Assembly (NCBI GenBank): GCA_026745465.1
Contig: JACYXH010000826.1
Coordinates: 487,501-551,500, forward strand
Length of the DNA stretch: 64,000 nt
Direction: 5' to 3'
Source of the DNA: Lota lota
Lineage: Eukaryota; Chordata; Actinopteri; Gadiformes; Lotidae
The notes under the pieces: model-generated
What the model was told of the DNA's origin: nothing
Databases searched by the model: none
What the model saw: only the letters and a program-made list of their open reading frames with translations
Position numbers and translations under genes: made by a program
Part shown: one piece after another, positions 37,222 through 51,400 of the stretch
Layout of the letters: the number at the start of each line of letters is the position of its first letter
How positions within the stretch are numbered: position 1 is the first letter of the stretch

Positions 37222-40200
37222 ACCAGCCAAGAATTCATGCCATGTATTTTACAGTGTTGCCTCATTGGTCTTTTTGCCTCTCGCGCCTTCACTCACGCCA
37301 TTACTGCCCCTTTTAAAGTAGCACTCTCCTGCCCTGCCCACCGTGTCCTTCTTTACCAGTGGTCAGTGGACTGCAGACAACCAGGGCAGGACAATCAAGG
37401 AACGGCAAGAAGAGGACATCACATTATCCAGGCCATATTAGGATTTATTTTGCTAGCGCTGCCTAAAGCCAACCACCTATGATGTTGTACATATGTGAAT
37501 TATATAAAGCGTTATGTGGACAATCACATACACACAAATTCACACGCGCATAGAGAAATATATATGGACTGCATGGTAGCATCTTCCTACCCCTCCGGCA
37601 CTTACGGAGACTGAAAGAAACGCACAAAAGACTTTCATTGAAAGAATTCTTGGATACTTTTCAGCTTTTTGTCAGCCATTTGATAAACCAGCAGTTGTTG
37701 ATCTCTTACACATGCATATCCACCCTAATTGACCATGTGAAACTCAGGAAATGATGGGGATATACAGCTTTGTGGATTTTTCTTGTTTTGCACGCAAATA
37801 TGCATGTCCGTGTGTTCTCTCCTCCCACACTGTTTCAGACGCATGTACTGTGCAGGAGCACTCTCACACAGCTGCATTCAAAGAGCGCCTCGTTGGTTCC
37901 TTCTACTTCTCCCTCTACAGGGAACAAGTCACGTTTGGTTTTTAACTAAATTAGTTTACCATTGAGGCTGAGCATAGTAATTGTCGCAAATGTGTACATT
38001 TTATATACACAGCATAACAAATTGCCATAAATGTATTTCAAGTGAGTACATGCAGTATAGTCGACTACAACACCATTGTTTGTTTTCTTGTGTGGCCCAG
38101 GGTTCCACTAAGCCATTCACGTTTGACTCGCTGAATCAAGTGTGTGGGTGTTTTCGCACTCAATTCCACCAAGTTTGATTGTCCTTTGGTAAACTTAAGT
38201 TGGACAGCGAGAAATAATGTAATGCAGCAATAATTAACAAGCAGGAATTATGTACTTACAAAGCCATTGTTGTTTTTCTAATAGTAATGATAGTAATGTT
38301 TTGATCTGGTTGCCATGTTTCACTCAAGTTTCATCGTGTCAGCCGGCGGTCTTTGGATCCGTCTGTTGTGCTTTTTCCATTGGTATTTAAAAAATGGTTT
38401 AATCAGGGTTTGTTTTTTTTGGGATAAAAGTGAAGATGTGTAAAAAGGTTATGCCCCAGAGTTTTGTACTTAATAGTGAGGTAAAACAATAATGGACATT
38501 TAATTAAATAAGGTAAGGACATCAAGACACCTTTATCTTAACAATCAAAAGTTAGTATGTATGTAATGTGGACCATTGTTGGAGTCCATGGGATGAGAGA
38601 TTGATGTTAATAAGACTTAAAAGTATGTTTTACATTGTAAGCCAATATGTGTACATTAAATCCATGTCTGCAGTTTATTTAGATTTCTAAAAGGGTGGAA
38701 TTTTGGTGACTGTTTTGTTTCATCCTCTGGCTTCTCTAACTGGGTTTTTACAATGGTGTAAATTGAAGTTTATCACACATAGAAACACATATTTAAAGAT
38801 ACTGGATCTGTATATGACCTGTTAAGAGGAACGAAGTGTTTGTTTTTCTATTAAATTGTTCAGTAATCAAAATTAACTGGGTACAATTTTATGTTAAATA
38901 TTTGTTTACATTCGAGACATTTAGTTTTTCTCGAATGTAGTTGGGCTGCATAATGAAATCGAGTGATTTGCAGTGGAATAAGTCGAAAAAACTATTTTGT
39001 TTAGGGATATTTATACATACTCTCTTTACACTCACCTGATTATGTTGGTCATTGCTATTTTCTGTACAGCTTTTTATTTACTCTTCTGTGAAGAAACAAA
39101 AACCGTCACCGGTATCTGTTTTCTTGCTGAAGAAGCTGTGATCTGCAGATCTCACTCCGGATTGATTTCCTTAAGGCTCATCCTCACATGTTCTCCTTTA
39201 CAGCCTGGGGTGAAAACAGATGGCATTGATGCTGTCAATAGGTTTAAGATGGGTTTAGTCTTTCACAGATGCACTTAGTTTTGGGATGCAAATGAGAGAC
39301 CTTTTGTTGTTAAAGTTTTGAGGAAATAATGACCTATGTATAGTCTGACATAGTTATCTTGGTGTTGCCCTGCATCCTTTACCTGTAATTGTTCTTTTTA
39401 TGTGGATCCCCTCCTCTGTTTGTATATAGGGTTACTTTACTTTTAACTTGTTTATGTCTCTGCAGAGGCATCAGAATACAACCAATCTGCATCTTTTTGG
39501 TCAGGATCAGTTTCCAACCCCTCTTAAGTGGATTGCCACCAACGCGTCATATCCTCTTTCCCTCGCTATCACCTGCACCTTGTAACTCACTGTCCCTTAT
39601 CGCAGTTTGAGGATTTGAATTTATACTTTAGAAAGCAACAACAATTGTTTATTTTCTCTACCCTTTCAAAGAATAACATGCATTTTTCACATATATAGCC
39701 AGTGGTAATTCATAAACTTCACAAATATATTTTGTGTGTGATGACAAGTTGATTATGTCGGATTCATGGTGTCTGGCTGTTGACACATTTGCGGGTCAGC
39801 GAACGAGTGTCTCTCCTTGCTAAAGGCGTTAAAGCTACCGTTCACAAGCAGAGCCATGCCTGCCGTTTCTAATCTCAGGAACGGCCTGATCGTTACCAAA
39901 CTCCTTTTTAACTATTTATGCACAAGACGGGTGCCAAATGTGTCTGTGTGATCACCAATCCATGCTGTCTCTGGGGGATGGGAACAGTGGGCTGAGGAAT
40001 AGAGGGTGTCAATGTTGAGGGGAAAACTAGCAACACGCGAGAAGCAACAGGTTGTTGAATCGGCCCTAATTTGCAATGCAGCAGCAGCAGTAGTGGGATT
40101 TCTTCCTGAACAACACGTGGGGATCCTGGAGTTTAAACCAACCGGTTTTCTGTTGTTGAAAGATTGAAAAGGATTACTAGAACGAATCTGGCAGTGTTGT

Positions 40201-40400
40201 CGTAGCCAGAGAGGTCTCTACCACCGACCAAAGGAAATACTTGTGCCACTATGTAATTGGTATAGGTGATCAAGGTTTGGACAAACACTGCTATTTGAAG
40301 ACAAAACCAAGGGGAAAGGTAAACTAATACGGCAAAGACGAGAAGCAATGTCAGACATCTCGTTGGGCCTGAGGTATTTCTGACACTAATCCTCCGATCA
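37222..40400 (+). other. arnt 3' UTR and following non-coding sequence
   Basis: AT-rich, with no supported exon up to the acceptor before 40410. Only ATTAAA-type signals are present (near 38505, 38655 and 38850), so the arnt 3' end is not fixed. It holds an 11-bp stem-loop at 38907-38939. The 5' non-coding exon of the next small gene is probably somewhere in 39.8-40.3 kb. Confidence 0.5.
38907..38939 (+). repeat. Inverted repeat in the likely arnt 3' UTR
   Basis: TACATTCGAGA pairs exactly with TCTCGAATGTA across an 11-nt loop (CATTTAGTTTT). If transcribed, it would form a stable stem-loop. Confidence 0.6.
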
Positions 40401-40414
40401 TTCCTACAGCCAGA

Positions 40415-40570
40415 ATGGACATAGATGTGGACTTGGGTTTTGCCCTCTTCTTCTTCTTCCTGCTGTGCTTTTTTCTGTTGGTGTCTATAGTGCGTTGTGC
40501 ACAGATGGTGCTAGACCCATACAGTGCTATTTCAACTAGTGTTTACCAAGAGGAGCAATCAGAGGAGTGA
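40415..40570 (+). CDS. ctxnd2: Cortexin-domain-containing microprotein, 51 aa
   Basis: A 51-codon reading frame, MDIDVDLGFALFFFFLLCFF then LLVSIVRCAQMVLDPYSAIS and TSVYQEEQSEE, stop TGA. It aligns with the cortexin-domain family: CTXND1, as I recall it, has VDVDKG, a single membrane span, RCAKVIMDPYSAIP and an acidic C-terminus. Family features seen: short acidic N-terminus, one hydrophobic helix (about residues 8-26), then the invariant-looking RCA...DPYSAI motif on the cytosolic side. An acceptor-like TTCCTACAG ends at 40409, five bases before the ATG, so all coding is in one exon after a non-coding first exon. AATAAA follows at 40991. The symbol is inferred from its place between arnt and setdb1, since I recall human CTXND2 in 1q21.3. 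Cellular function is unknown. Confidence 0.78.
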   Translation: MDIDVDLGFALFFFFLLCFFLLVSIVRCAQMVLDPYSAISTSVYQEEQSEE

Positions 40571-40990
40571 TGGGGGCCCAGACCTAGGATGATGGATACT
40601 CAAGATAAACTGTTCAGGACTGCCACTTGAAACCAGCATGTTTGCCTTTACTACATATATAAAACCACGGTTTATAATGGTTGATACAGTGTTGTAATTT
40701 CTTGATTGTTTATAATAGGCGCTAAATGAAATTATATTATTTGTACAATGTCATTCTTCTTCAAAAAAGTGGGAAGTGTCTGTTGTCCCTATTACTTATT
40801 GTTTTCAATATGAAAACTGCATTTTCAGTTGACCATTACTTTGATAGGAATTTGAATGTTAAATGTGACATCTTTTACAAGTAATGAGTATAGTCAGTCA
40901 AGTAATTTTCTTTTTTTTCTTAAGAAAGTCACATACATTACGTTTTGTTATGAGGGTTTTGCAACAATTCTACATTTACATTTGTATCTA

Positions 40991-40996
40991 AATAAA
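40991..40996 (+). terminator. Candidate polyadenylation signal of the cortexin-like gene
   Basis: AATAAA about 420 bp after the microprotein stop codon, with another AATAAA near 41014. Both lie before the setdb1 promoter, which supports a separate short transcription unit. Confidence 0.5.
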
Positions 40997-41149
40997 CATA
41001 TGGGCTGTAAAGAAATAAATGTATATGATAAACATCTGGCAAATGTCACGCTATAAGTCGGGATTTCTCTTCATTAAAAAAAGCCAGTGTTATTCTTAAT
41101 TATGGGCCACTTCATGTGGGCTAACCTCGTCGTTTTGGACATCCTCTTC

Positions 41150-41351
41150 ATAACCTGGTTCTCACCATGTCCCGCCCATTGCCGCAAGCGTTTGGAACTC
41201 CGCGTAACCCGAAAGAACGGGGTTGTTTTTCTGTGATGGATAACGGCAAGAGAAATTAGCACCGCCCCCATCGGCTACTCCGGAATGGGGAAAAAAAGAG
41301 TTGGCTGCTAATGCACCTAGCCGTAGTGCACACATTTGCTAACAAAACAGA
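41150..41351 (+). promoter_or_regulatory. setdb1: Probable setdb1 promoter / 5' UTR
   Basis: GC- and CpG-richer than its surroundings (TCCCGCCCATTGCCGC, CGCGTAACCCG, ACCGCCCCCATCGG), directly upstream of the first setdb1 ATG. No TATA box is seen. The transcription start is inferred. Confidence 0.5.
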
Positions 41352-42417
41352 ATGGAGAGCAGCGATAGGTAGGCATAATTCATGACTCAAAATCATATTG
41401 CATGATACAGTGCATTGCAAAGTGTACTGTATATGTATATCTTTGTGTTTGAATGAAGATCAAACAATAACAGGTATTGAGCTGTACATGATATTAAATG
41501 CTAGGCTAACATGCTAAAACGCTAACAGTACCATACAGCATTTCTTTATGATAAGTTAAAAGTTAGACATTAATTAATACACTTTGATTTAGAGCGGGAT
41601 GACACCAAATGCAATGGTCGTGCCGACTGCCAAATAATTAGAATAACAAAGTTATGTAAACCTGTGCTATTTGATCATTAGCAAGCTTGCCTTTTATACG
41701 TAATGTTTATGAGCATAAACGTTTTAGATGCAGTTTTCAATGAAGCCATCGCTAGTATAAATATTACTACCATAATCTGCTAGCCTAGGCTATGACGTAT
41801 TACAGCCTGACTGGAATGCTTCATAATCAATTGAATGACTAACAGTCATATGTATAGCATAGTCATATGAATAGCATGTATATGTATAACAGTTATGTAT
41901 AGCATGTATAGCATACCATTAGCAGTCATGTTTTTCACACCAGAAGGATATTAAATGTTTTCTTAAAACAGTCACCGTTGGTGTTTACAGCGATCTATTT
42001 GTTAAAATCAGTAGCAGATTGTCTGTCTATCAATGATATGACAGTTGCTGCTTTTCAAAACACATCTTTTGAGAAATAACATGCATTGAATGCCGCAAAA
42101 AATATGCATTGTTTTTTAATACAAAGCAGCCATCTCTGTAGTCACTCTCACTCTCATTTTGATTCCTTGGCAGAATGGAGATGGAAGGATGGGATTCGGG
42201 GCTGGAGGAGGAGATGGGTGTCTCCATGGATGAACTGAAGAAATGGATCGTAGACGCCGTGGAGCAGAGTGACATGGTGCAGAGGAGAAAGGCTCAGCTG
42301 GATGACCTCAAACAGTGGGTGGAGAAAAAGGAAGAAGAGGAAGCCACCACGGAGGAGCTCATCGACAGTGCCAAACAGTGAGTGGATGCATCATGGATGA
42401 GGTGTATCACAGATCTG

Positions 42418-42455
<38 letters not shown>

Positions 42456-45400
42456 TCTCCACCGTCACCTGGTGACAATGTTCTCCCCCGCCACTCTTTT
42501 CCCCAGATCTGTGTTGGACTGTGAGAAGCTAGTGAGGAAGTCATACCGCGACAACGGCCTGGTCTATAACAGCAGCTCAGAGGATGAGTCCGGCGGGGGA
42601 GGACCCCTCTCCTCGGAGGTCATTGAGATTGACGACGAGGATGATGATGATGATGATGATGATGTCATTGCCGTCGGTTGCTGTAAGTTAGGACGTCATC
42701 TTTCAAAACGTTGTCAAGAACTTACAACAAGTCATCATTAGTATTTTATGGTAAAAAATGATTGTACTTTATAAACATCTGGTTTAGTTGTCGACTATCG
42801 CTGCTGTGACAAACACAGTTGGTTGTTGATAATGATCTGTCTTTTTGGTTGGCGGACATTTGTAGTGGTTCCTCCCAAGAAACCTGGTACACCTGCTAAA
42901 GATGGAACGGTACGACAAACAAAGCACTCTTCTCACACCACTACCAAAGAATAGTTCTCCATTCTCATTTCAAATAAGTACAACTAGCAGTCACATTGAA
43001 TCCCTATTTGGTATGGTTGGAGTTGTATGTTTTATTCTCTACCTAGTCTCTCTCCATTGTATTTTTCACTGTATAATGGCGTTGTGTTTTGGAAATACGT
43101 TAAAAATGTTGCGAACCGGGAAGCGCTGATGGTATCTTGAGATGTTGACACTAGCCTTCTGTTTATTGGCCAGTTTAACGACGTGTCGACGGTCCTGCAG
43201 AAGACCACACAGCAGGTGCATAAGTTGGTCCAAATAGTCGGCAAGGCATCACCTGCTGCACCTCAGCTCAGGTCCTCAATACAGCCCACACACCTTGGTG
43301 AGAGCACACGCACACACACAAACACACACACACACACACACACACAAAGCGTCATGAAACATCATGCATACGTTTGCGCAACACGAACAGAAACTAATCA
43401 CTTAACACTTTGGATACGGGGGGAAACACTTATACATTTATTTCTATGTTTGCCTTTTTTTAATTGATACCACTATATTACAATAATTCCAGCTTTCGGT
43501 TGCTTCGATAGGAATGCTGTCGTAGTTTTCCAACGATTTGTCCATTTCAAAATACGTATTTTGGGATTTTGGGATTCTGGTAGCTACTCAGTTTTGCCAG
43601 ACTCATAGACCCCCTTTATACCTTGCGTTTTGAGCACTCTGATATCAATTGGAAAATCGCAAAAAGATTGTACAAATCCAGGTGTGTGCACCCAAGAGGC
43701 ATTAGTGATTGGATCTGTCAAACCACATCAGACCACATCCAACACAATTGTAAATGCATCCGACTTCAGAATCCGCATATATAACAATCTATTTACATAT
43801 GAGGGGCGAGAAATGGACACGGCTTCCTCGAGCGTCTTTCTATTTCGACCTTTGCTTGTCATCATCAGCATACATTTCCCTTGGCATCAACATGCAACAG
43901 CAATAATGACAGCTGCTAAATGTCTCCTCCTCTATCCTACCATGTGCCAATTACCACCCTACATGCCCCAGCGCTCCGTATGAACCAGAAACACAATGAT
44001 ACCACAAATCATCCAATATCAGTTTGTTTTTCATATGGACACATGCGTGAGTAGGCTACTTGGGTCATTTCAAACATCCGATATGACATTGAAAGCAGTT
44101 AAAATGACCAATGTATATTTTGTCCCCAGTGATCCACTTTAGCACGAGAACGTGTGTCAGTGTGTTCATATGGTTTGTACAGAGCACAGGGACGGTGTAG
44201 CAGTGTGTTCATATGGTTTGTACAGAGCACAGGGACGGTGTAGCAGTGTGTTCATATGGTTTGTACAGAGCACAGGGACGGTGTAGCAGTGTGTTCATAT
44301 GGTTTGTACAGAGCACAGGGACGGTGTAGCAGTGTGTTCATATGGTTTGTACAGAGCACAGGGACGGTGTAGCAGTGTGTTCATATGGTTTGTACAGAGC
44401 ACAGGGACGGTGTAGCAGTGTGTTCATATGGTTTGTACAGAGCACAGGGACGGTGTAGCAGTGTGTTCATATGGTTTGTACAGAGCACAGGGACGGTGTA
44501 GCAGTGTGTTCATATGGTTTGTACAGAGCACAGGGACGCATCTGGGGCTCATTCCACGGAACTTCATCATTAGGAATATTGAAAACAATAATGCGATTTT
44601 GAAGGGCCTGCCATCATCTGATTTTAAACTGTTCAAACTGTTTTTTGTCAATTTTGACATTGCAGATGCATTATAATGCCACGTGTAAATAGCATTTTAA
44701 GCGATTTCCGATTGATACCCGCTTGCCCAAATAACACGTGTAAAGGGAGTCATAGCTGAGTTTCTGTTGAAAAAACTGATACCAAGCATCAGTCATTAAG
44801 TGGTAACAATAATTATTTTAATGGGTAAATAATGTCACAGTGTAAATTAATGAAAAAATGAATCCTCGACTCTAGAGGGTTAAGCGAGGCTATGGAGACA
44901 TCACCTACCCGTGAGGGCTTGTACCATGCTGACTGTTTTGTGTGTGCCTCATCTCATCTTTCTAGGGGCTCATCCGACAGGACCTACCGTATTTGTCTCC
45001 CAGCCTCCTGCCTTCTGCCCAACCAAACCCAACCCCGCCATCGAGGAGGGGGAACTCAAGGTAGACATGACCATTCTGGGAAAGAAACGCACGAAGACCT
45101 GGCACAGAGGCACCCTCGTTGCTGTCAACCATGTTGGTTTGTATCCAACTTTATTCATCTTTCAAAGAAGTGCAGATCCAACATCCATACTCAAAAACAT
45201 AACACTCTTGGCCTTTGGATTGTATGAACCGTTTCTTCATTTGGGTTCATGCATGCAGGGAACGGCATGTTTAAGTACAAGGTGAAGTTTGACAGCAAAG
45301 GGAAGAGTCTCCTCTCTGGGAACCACGTGGCCTTCGAATACAACCCCACGCTGGACAGTCTGTACGTGGGCGCACGCGTGGTGGCCAAGTACAAAGACGG

Positions 45401-48400
45401 CACCCTGTCCTGGCTCTACGCCGGCGTCGTGGCAGAGATGCCCAACAACAAGAACCGCTCGAGGTTAGACGCAAATGAAATGCTACAGACGAGCTGTCGT
45501 TGGAACGTCCGAGTCGTTGCGTGGTCACTGATGGCCTATGGTGGTGTTTGGGTTTGTTTCAGGTTTTTGATTTTCTTCGATGATGGATACGCCTCCTACG
45601 TCAATCTAGCCGAGCTCTTTCCGGTCTGTCGTCCATGTAAGAACCGGTCTCGCACCTTTGCACTTGTTGTATGAATGAAAGCGTTTTTTATGGTTAAACC
45701 TGCACTATGTTACTTGTGTACTGCAGCTACTTACTCTACCAAAACATATCTGAACTACAACGTTTCTCAAGATTAAAATGCACCCATCCACAATTCCTTT
45801 ATAAAATGTTTCATTCTGGTCCACTTTAGCCCCCCCCCCTCCCCCCAACCTGGGAAAAGGAAAAACCTGTAGTGCAGATTTAACACTGATACTGTTCACT
45901 CGGGGTTTTGACCAATGGAAATAACTTTGTGGTCAAACAAATAGCATCTTGCGTGATTTTCCTCACTCCCTCGCTTTTCCCAGTGAAGCGTACGTGGGAG
46001 GACATAGAGGACGCGTCTTGCCGGGACTTCATCGAGGAGTACATCACCGCCTATCCCAACCGTCCCATGGTGCTGCTGAAGATGGGCCAGATCATCAAGA
46101 CGGAGTGGGAGGGCACCTGGTGGAGGAGCAGAATAGAGGAGGTGGACGGAAGCCTGGTGAAGATCCTCTTCCTGGTACGCTCACACACACACACACACAC
46201 ACTCAAAACGCACACAAATGCAGAGACACACATACAGGCACATAACACACACGCGCACACACACCCCTATTGTGGAGCTTGTGTATGCACAGGTCGACCG
46301 GCCATCAATTTGACATGCCCGTTTTTGCTCCAAACACCGGCCGATAAACGTAAAATTGTGCCCATTACAGGAGCCGTTCACATGACTCAAAAACTTGTGC
46401 GACGAATTGTGGACAAGATGCGCCGTCATTATGTGCCGTCACTGAGACAATTAATGCTTGTCCTCTATTTATTATGCATAATTCTTCCTTAAATTGACCC
46501 GACACTCAGTAAAGGCAGGCTACACTTTACCATTAGACATAAAGCCTGTTTGATTGATTTAGATTATAGGATGCAATAATCGGCCTGCATCTCACTGGAG
46601 AACGGGCTTCACCCTCCACGGGTTTATATTTGTATGTTTTAGGTTTGTGCAAAAAAAGAATTGTCCTACACTTGTCATTATTCACACATCCCCATGTTAG
46701 TTGAAACTATTGAACTATTATGTATAACCTCTTAGGACAAGGCTGCTCCCCGCTATTCCTTCTGCTTTATGTGAAACTAACTGGTTTGAGTACTTGCGTA
46801 TCAACATAATTCTTCATGTAAAGCCAAATGAAGCAAAACCTAGACTTTATAACAGCGCTGTCTGCTGTAGCTGGACCCCCGCTCTGAGCTCGTGAATGAA
46901 TCCGTTGACAGCACTCCTTTCATCTATATGAAACTCTATACACTTCCTTTGCATCCTGGTTGTATATGTTCATATATTGTAATTGCCTTTTTGGCATAAT
47001 AATGTCTTCGTGTGTGCAAACTCCTTAAAGAAAAACCCAATCAATAATGAAGGAAAGTATATGCTACCGTTGATTAACAGTTGCATGGGCTAATAAATAA
47101 GGAAGTGATTGAATAGGGAAGTCTGTACCTTCTGTTGCAGCAGCCGTTCTTTTATAATTTTTCTAATCATAATTTAGGATGTCACCATAAGCTATCGCCG
47201 ACTTAATTTAATACTTTAAATGCTAACCCACGAGACCTGCAGCCTTTAAAGTGATAGCCCATGGGCAGCACGGTAATAGGACTACGCCATGTCACAGGAG
47301 GCTAAAAGTGTAAATATTTTTTACACCCATGTCCATTGACAGATCAAGTTGGTTAACTAAACAGTTAGTACATCTCTTAATGTTCTTTTTATGTAACTTT
47401 TTGTTTCCTAGAATGCCAATGAAAATTATATGAAAAGCCTATAAGCTAAGTAATAGGCTAAAAGGCTATATTTTATACTAGGTTTTATATAGGGCTGTGT
47501 GGCAGTACTGTTCATAATTCTGGCTGCCCCAGTTCTGGAGGGATTTGTCAAAAACATGGATAATTCTGGCCTATATTTGACCCTCTAACCCTTTTTTCCA
47601 ATAACATCATTATCGGATCGGCTGATCACACAAAACAATTTTGGTGATCAGCCTTAAAAAAAACCTGATTGGTGCATCCCTATTATTTTTCAACTGATTA
47701 CGATTACCGATAATCTGCTTCCCATGGCTGATAACCGATAACATAACCAATAAGTTCATGACCTGTAGTTTGTGACCATCCAACTGACATCATTAATAAC
47801 TCTAAACGCAAGTTGAAGTCAACACTGCAGGTGACTTATACGATTTGTCGTGTTACTTAAAACTAACTTCCCTCCTCTTGAAACCCTAGCTGGACATGTA
47901 TTGCAAATAGCCATCGTGCTGGCGTCCTCTGGGACTGTGAAAAAAACCCCACAAAACTGGCTATGACATGTTTGCTGTTTTGCTCCCTAATCGACACTGC
48001 CCACACCGCGTGGCTCTACTCTGGTGCTGAAGTTTGTCATGAGCGCGACAACATTGTTAAGCCCTATGGTTAAGACAAAAGAGGCCATATTGGCTTCAAA
48101 TTATCAACTATAATTTCAGTATTGGAATAATACATCATAATACAAACTTCCCATTATCTGCAGATAATTTATCGGACTCAATATTTATTGTGCGTCCCTA
48201 ATTGTAAAATAAAACTATCTAGTAAAGCCTTTTGTTTGCTGGGGCTGTTCATTAGGATGACAAGAGGAGTGAGTGGATCTACAGAGGCTCCACACGGCTG
48301 GAGCCCATGTTCAACCTCAAGCTGACCACAGCCAACACCCAGGAGAAGAAGCTGGCCGGCCAGCAAAGGACAAGGCCCAACATGGGTAATGAGCTTACAT

Positions 48401-51400
48401 TACTGTCTGACGTATACCCCCAAACATGCACTACAACATGCACTATGCACACTATTCAGACCCCTGCAAGCCAGGCTGAACCAGGAGAGACTGCACCCAC
48501 AGTTTCTCAATCAGTTGAACACCTGCATAATGACACGGTGTAAATTCTCCAACTTTTCTCTTGATCACAGGAGCGTTGAGGAGCAAGGGCCCCGTGGTTC
48601 AGTACACCAGTGAGGGGGCCTCCCCCAGCAAAGCAGCCCCCATTATGCCTGCTGTAAGCTCCCCGCTAAGCCAGTTCCTCACACCCTCACAGTCTGCACG
48701 TTTTGAGTGAGTCCTGCACACTGGCTTTCAATCTGCTACTTTACACCGCCTTTGATTGCTAACACATGCTACCTGTAATGTATAATTGCATGATGGACAT
48801 TTAAAACAGCCCAATGAACATCATCATTATACAACCGTAGCAATATGCTCTGTTTTAATATTCTCATTATCAATATCCTCTGATCTTCTGTCTCCTAGTA
48901 ATAAACAGCAGATGGCGAGAAAGAGTACATCTCCGTTTATTCCTGGGGTAGGAGGCACCCATGCCTCTAAAATGCTGCAGTCCCTGTCCTCCAGTCCCAG
49001 CCTGATCCCCAGGTGAGGCGAAGGTTGTTTGCAGTTACTAAATAATAGTTGTCCTATATGAAAAACAGGAAACAAAACCAAACAATGGTTTGATACAATC
49101 TGCCCTTTCATATTAGAATGTGATGACCTCATAGTCTCAAGCGGTAGGCCCTTGTCTCTTTGCCCGGTTCCATTACGCATACTTTCCCGTACTTTATTCA
49201 CACTTGGACTCTGGCATCAGTGCTCATCAGCTTAAGTGCATAAGTGTGGTTGTTTCCCTCAGTTCTCTCACAACCCAACTCTCAGTGCACCAGAAGTGCA
49301 TTTTAAACACACTCACGCTGTGGTCACTTGGCAGCTGTACTTGGCTACATTTATGACCCACAATGGACCACATTTGGGAATATATTATTAGATCGGCGAG
49401 TGAACGATGCATTTAAGTGGGATCATGAGATATGTACCACTTGAATATCTATTCGCACAGTACAAACACAAATCTTAATCTTAGCAGCATGTGAAACAAG
49501 GAAAAATATGGGTATTCGTTTTAGATCAACTGCTGTACAATACAAGTCAGTTTTGTGGTAACCTCTCACCAGCTCTCTTCATGTCTGAACCCTTGTGTGT
49601 TTGATTACCCCCATAGTGGAAGACCAGTCACCACCCTGTCTTCGCCCGTACCTTTAAACCATCAGTTCCAGAAACAACCTCCAATGATGTCTCTGGTCCC
49701 TGTCCCAGCCCCAGCCCCAGCCCCAGCCCCACCCCCAGCCCCACCCCCAGACCCCCCCACCCTCGTGGCCGGGCCCGTCATTTACCAGCAGCCCCCCTAC
49801 CGTGCCCCCACCGACCGCATCTTCTACCTGACGCATACCTGCCAGCCCGCCTGTCTGACCCGCATCCGGCCCTCGCGACCGGACAAGCACCGGGGAAAGA
49901 ACCCCCTGCTCACCCCGCTGCTGTACGACTTCCGGCGCATGACGGGCCGGCGCAAGGTCAACCGTAAGGTGGGTGTGCGGTCCGCGCCGGCTGGCTCCCC
50001 GGGGGGAATAATGGTGGAGCAGGAGACTGGGGAAGGGTGGGGTTGGGTTGACTTGACCGTTGTCGTGTTCTTATCGTTACTTCGGTCTCTTTTATCATTC
50101 CTTTTAATCGCACATTTTCGTGTGTCTGATTGGGATATGTGTTTTCTTCCAACTTCTTGTTGTTTGCAAAACCGTTGGCCTTTGATTGCCCCTTGAGGGA
50201 CACATAAAGTATTAGGAATAATATAATAATTCCACTGTAATTTGAGTCTTCATGTGCTCATTGTATCATCCTCCTCCCTCCGGCCCTGTTAGAAAACCAC
50301 TGTGTTTGTCCTCTCCCTCCTCAGATGTCCTTCCATGTGATCTACAAGGCGCCGTGCGGCCTGTGCCTGCGCAACATGGAGGAGATCCAGCACTACCTCT
50401 TCCAGACGCGCTGCGACTTCATCTTCCTGGAGATGTTCTGCCTGGACCCCTACGTCCTAGTGGACCGGCCCTTCCACCCGTCCCGGCCCATCTACTACAT
50501 CCTAGACATCACCAGCGGACGGGAGGACATCCCCCTCTCCTGCGTCAACGAGATAGACTCCACACCACCGCCCAAAGTAGCCTACAGTAAGGATGCTGGT
50601 TTGAAGAGATTTGGTTAGAGAATGAAAGCAAAATCAAAGAGCATCCACTAAAATCCCCAAGCGTCTGACCTAAAGGGGTACTAAAGAATGGACCCTGTCA
50701 TGTGTTCCCCAGGCAAGGAGCGAATCCCAGAGGACGGAGTGTTCATCAACACCAGCCCAGATTTCCTGGTCGGCTGCGACTGCACAGATGGCTGTAGAGA
50801 CAAGTTAGTCAAAAACATCCACCCTGAACCATACCTTCAAGGCAGTCCCATACCTGCTTGCATGAAGACCCACATTTTGATTGCTCCGCCAACCCTTTAA
50901 CCTACCCTTTGTGATGTGTGGTCTTCAGGTCCAAGTGTTCCTGCCACCAGCTGACCCTGCAGGCCACAGGCTGTACCCCTGGGGCCCAGATCAACCAAAG
51001 CGCTGGGTATCTCCACAAACGACTAGACGAGTGCCTGCCCACCGGGTAACCCTTTGACACGCACTCGGTCTACGGGTGTCATTTACATTTACATGCAGTC
51101 ATTAAGCGGACTACACTTTTAACCAGAGCGACCTACAATTGAGACGAGAACAATGAAAACATACAATCAATTATTTAAATTGATTCAAATGAAAGTGCCA
51201 ACCCTTTATAGCATAGTTATAGTAGTGTGTTTATATAGTATAGAACATATATATTAGTCGTATCATGATCAACGTCTGCTTCCCCCTTCCTCTGCTGTCC
51301 TCCTTGCCCCAGGATCTATGAGTGCAATAAGCGGTGTAAGTGCTCGGCTCAGATGTGCACCAACCGGCTGGTGCAGCACGGCCTGCAGGTGCGCCTGCAG

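Noticed and set aside
43630-43983. 117-codon frame in a setdb1 intron
   Set aside because: Lies between setdb1 exons that join in frame without it. No domain, no splice sites of matching phase and no known homologue.
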